Assembly: GCA_038198445.1 (NCBI GenBank) | Contig: JBBPZZ010000167.1 | Coordinates: forward strand, 1 to 26,819 | Length of the DNA stretch: 26,819 bases | Source: JACDDK01 sp038198445 | GTDB lineage: Bacteria > Actinomycetota > Rubrobacteria > Rubrobacterales > Rubrobacteraceae | Reading direction: 5' to 3' | In this document: positions 25,446 to 26,819 of the stretch, one piece after another | Position numbering within the stretch: the stretch's first letter is position 1 | Layout: each line of letters opens with the position of its first letter | Program-made: the position numbers and the translations under genes | Notes under the pieces: generated by a model | The model's input: only the letters and a program-made list of their open reading frames with translations | Told to the model about the DNA's origin: nothing | The model's database searches: none

Positions 25446-26795
25446 ATCTCGACGGAGACCCAGAACAAAGCCGCCGGAAGCCGCGAGGATTCGTCTCCGC
25501 CGAGCGGGCGCTGGGTTCTCCTCGCGCGCGTGGCGGGGTGGCTGATCGTCCCCCTGTACGTCGCGGGCAACTGCACGAGGTACTTGCTCGAACGCAGCGC
25601 CGGCCTGTGGAATCAGGGGAACCCGGTCGAGAACGTGGAGGGTGTGGCGCTTGATGTAGGCTTCGGCGCCTTCGCGGTGGTCGGTGCCATGCTGCTGGTG
25701 AAGCGGCCCGCAAACCTCATCGGCTGGATCATGGCCGCCATAGCGCTCATGTTGGCGATCTTTCCTGCCGCTGGGACCTACGCCACCTACGTCATGGTGA
25801 CCCGAGGCCAGCCCGACGCCCTCGCGGTATTCGGCGCCTGGGTCTCCAACTGTTTCTGGTTCCTGTTCCTCGCGCTGGCCCTCGTCTACCTGCCCATGCT
25901 CTTCCCCGACGGGCGCTTGCTCTCCCGCCGCTGGCTCCCGGTCGCCGTGCTTGCGGGGATCGGGCCGTTGAGCATCGTCCTCCTTAATGCGCTCGTTGAC
26001 ACCCTGCCCGTAAATGAAGCCGCCGGCTACACGATTGACAACCCGATAGGGATCGAGGGCTTGGGCAACATCGAGAGCCTCCCGGTCTATGGGGCGCTCA
26101 TCGGGCTTTTCTTCGTTGGGTTCGCCGGGGTGGTGGCATCCGTGGTGGTGCGGTTCCGCCGCTCGCGCGAGGCCGAGCGCCAGCAGATGAAGTGGTTCGC
26201 CTCTGCAACCGTGGTACTGGTCGGCGGCTCCATCTTCGCCTCCGCCATCTCGTATGTGACCAGTGTGCGATGGCTGGAGGAGGCGGGGTTCGTACTCAGC
26301 CTGGTAGGCATTGCGAGTTTGCCAATAGCTGTGGGCTTCGCCGTCTTGAAGCACCGCCTCTACGACATAGACCTCCTCATCAACCGAGCCCTCGTCTACG
26401 CCGTTCTAACAGCGTCGCTCGTGCTGGTCTACCTTGGCGGGGTGGTCTCCCTGCAGTACGTCTTCGGCGCCGTAAGCGGCCAGGAGTCAACTCTCGCGGT
26501 CGTCGCCTCCACTCTGTTGATAGCCGCCCTGTTTAACCCACTAATGCGACACATCCAGGCGTTCATCGACCGGATCTTCTACCGCAAGAAGTACGACGCT
26601 ACGAAGACGCTCGAAATATTCGGCTCCCGGCTGCGCAGCGAGACTGACCTGGATGCTTTGAGTGGACATCTTGTAAACGTAGTTGGGGAGACGATGCAAC
26701 CGGCGCACGTCTCCTTATGGCTGCGTCCCGATGCGGTCTCCGAAGAGGAGCGGGCGGATGCAGCCCCTTCTTCGCAACTATCGGTAGACACGTGA
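25446..26795 (+). CDS. Multi-pass membrane sensor-only protein, paralogue 3 (apparent ATC start)
   Basis: This membrane protein of about 449 residues has the same C-terminal block as paralogues 1 and 2: LLINRALVYAVLTASLVLVYLG, VSGQESTLAVVASTLLIAAL, DRIFYRKKYDATKTL and VGETMQPAHVSLWLRP. No enzyme domain follows. The first standard start codon in frame, GTG 25530, would cut into the first membrane segment and has no ribosome site. An AAGGAG site (25434-25439) stands six bases before ATC 25446. That frame adds 28 residues (ISTETQNKAAGSREDSSP onward), making a normal hydrophilic N-terminus. So the gene probably starts at ATC, or an ATG has mutated. A partner effector may lie beyond the right edge. 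Confidence 0.83.
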   Translation: MSTETQNKAAGSREDSSPPSGRWVLLARVAGWLIVPLYVAGNCTRYLLERSAGLWNQGNPVENVEGVALDVGFGAFAVVGAMLLVKRPANLIGWIMAAIALMLAIFPAAGTYATYVMVTRGQPDALAVFGAWVSNCFWFLFLALALVYLPMLFPDGRLLSRRWLPVAVLAGIGPLSIVLLNALVDTLPVNEAAGYTIDNPIGIEGLGNIESLPVYGALIGLFFVGFAGVVASVVVRFRRSREAERQQMKWFASATVVLVGGSIFASAISYVTSVRWLEEAGFVLSLVGIASLPIAVGFAVLKHRLYDIDLLINRALVYAVLTASLVLVYLGGVVSLQYVFGAVSGQESTLAVVASTLLIAALFNPLMRHIQAFIDRIFYRKKYDATKTLEIFGSRLRSETDLDALSGHLVNVVGETMQPAHVSLWLRPDAVSEEERADAAPSSQLSVDT

Positions 26796-26819
26796 CAGCT
26801 ACGGCAGTTAGGCAAAGAG

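Noticed and set aside
17250..26795. A sigma factor gene accompanying the RsbW-like kinase
   Set aside because: All open frames of suitable length in this span are accounted for and none shows sigma-70 family regions.

Overview
The window looks like chromosomal DNA of a high-GC bacterium, most likely an actinobacterium. The Rubrobacter-type lineage is my best guess, from recall of its gene families and not from a search. The reasons are GC-rich codon use, several TTG/GTG starts with strong AGGAGG-type ribosome sites, an actinobacterial-style cydDC-cydAB locus, and membrane-sensor/SpoIIE-phosphatase proteins of a kind I associate with Rubrobacter and Chloroflexota. No rRNA, tRNA or CRISPR array was recognised.

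Region 1 (1-3440) is accessory DNA. It holds the start of a transposase joined in frame to a helix-turn-helix domain, an excisionase-like DNA-binding protein, a PIN-domain toxin-antitoxin pair, two copies of a small uncharacterised protein family (1761-1961 and 3182-3439), and between them a membrane-anchored protein with two tandem beta-rich repeats. This part is visibly less GC-rich than the rest.

Region 2 (3518-8193) holds a 670-residue membrane GAF/HD-GYP cyclic-di-GMP phosphodiesterase with a degenerate GGDEF tail. Its putative promoter carries a perfect 12-bp palindrome. Next come two convergent FUSC/aromatic-acid-exporter-like paralogues, one of which is frameshifted in a 5-T run.

Region 3 (8345-16680) is metabolic: a fused class II aldolase/short-chain dehydrogenase with its own promoter, then cydD-cydC-cydA-cydB, which encode cytochrome bd oxidase and its thiol/haem-linked ABC exporter. 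A near-palindrome lies in the cydC-cydA gap.

Region 4 (17209-26795) is the most interesting part, a ten-gene, one-directional, tightly packed cluster. Two multi-pass membrane proteins end in a conserved cytoplasmic segment but have no enzyme domain. They are followed by a GAF-SpoIIE (PP2C) phosphatase, an RsbW-like anti-sigma kinase and two STAS anti-anti-sigma proteins. Then come two tandem SRPBCC/DUF1990-like paralogues, a phytoene-desaturase-like flavoprotein and a third sensor-only paralogue. This reads as a complete partner-switching (RsbU/RsbW/RsbV-like) cassette with its membrane sensors split from the phosphatase, physically linked to possible lipid or pigment redox genes, and with no sigma factor in the window. 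A near-identical 33-bp sequence occurs upstream of the first sensor gene and again just before the phosphatase gene. The 5' end of the first sensor gene looks frameshifted, and the third sensor gene appears to start at an ATC codon.
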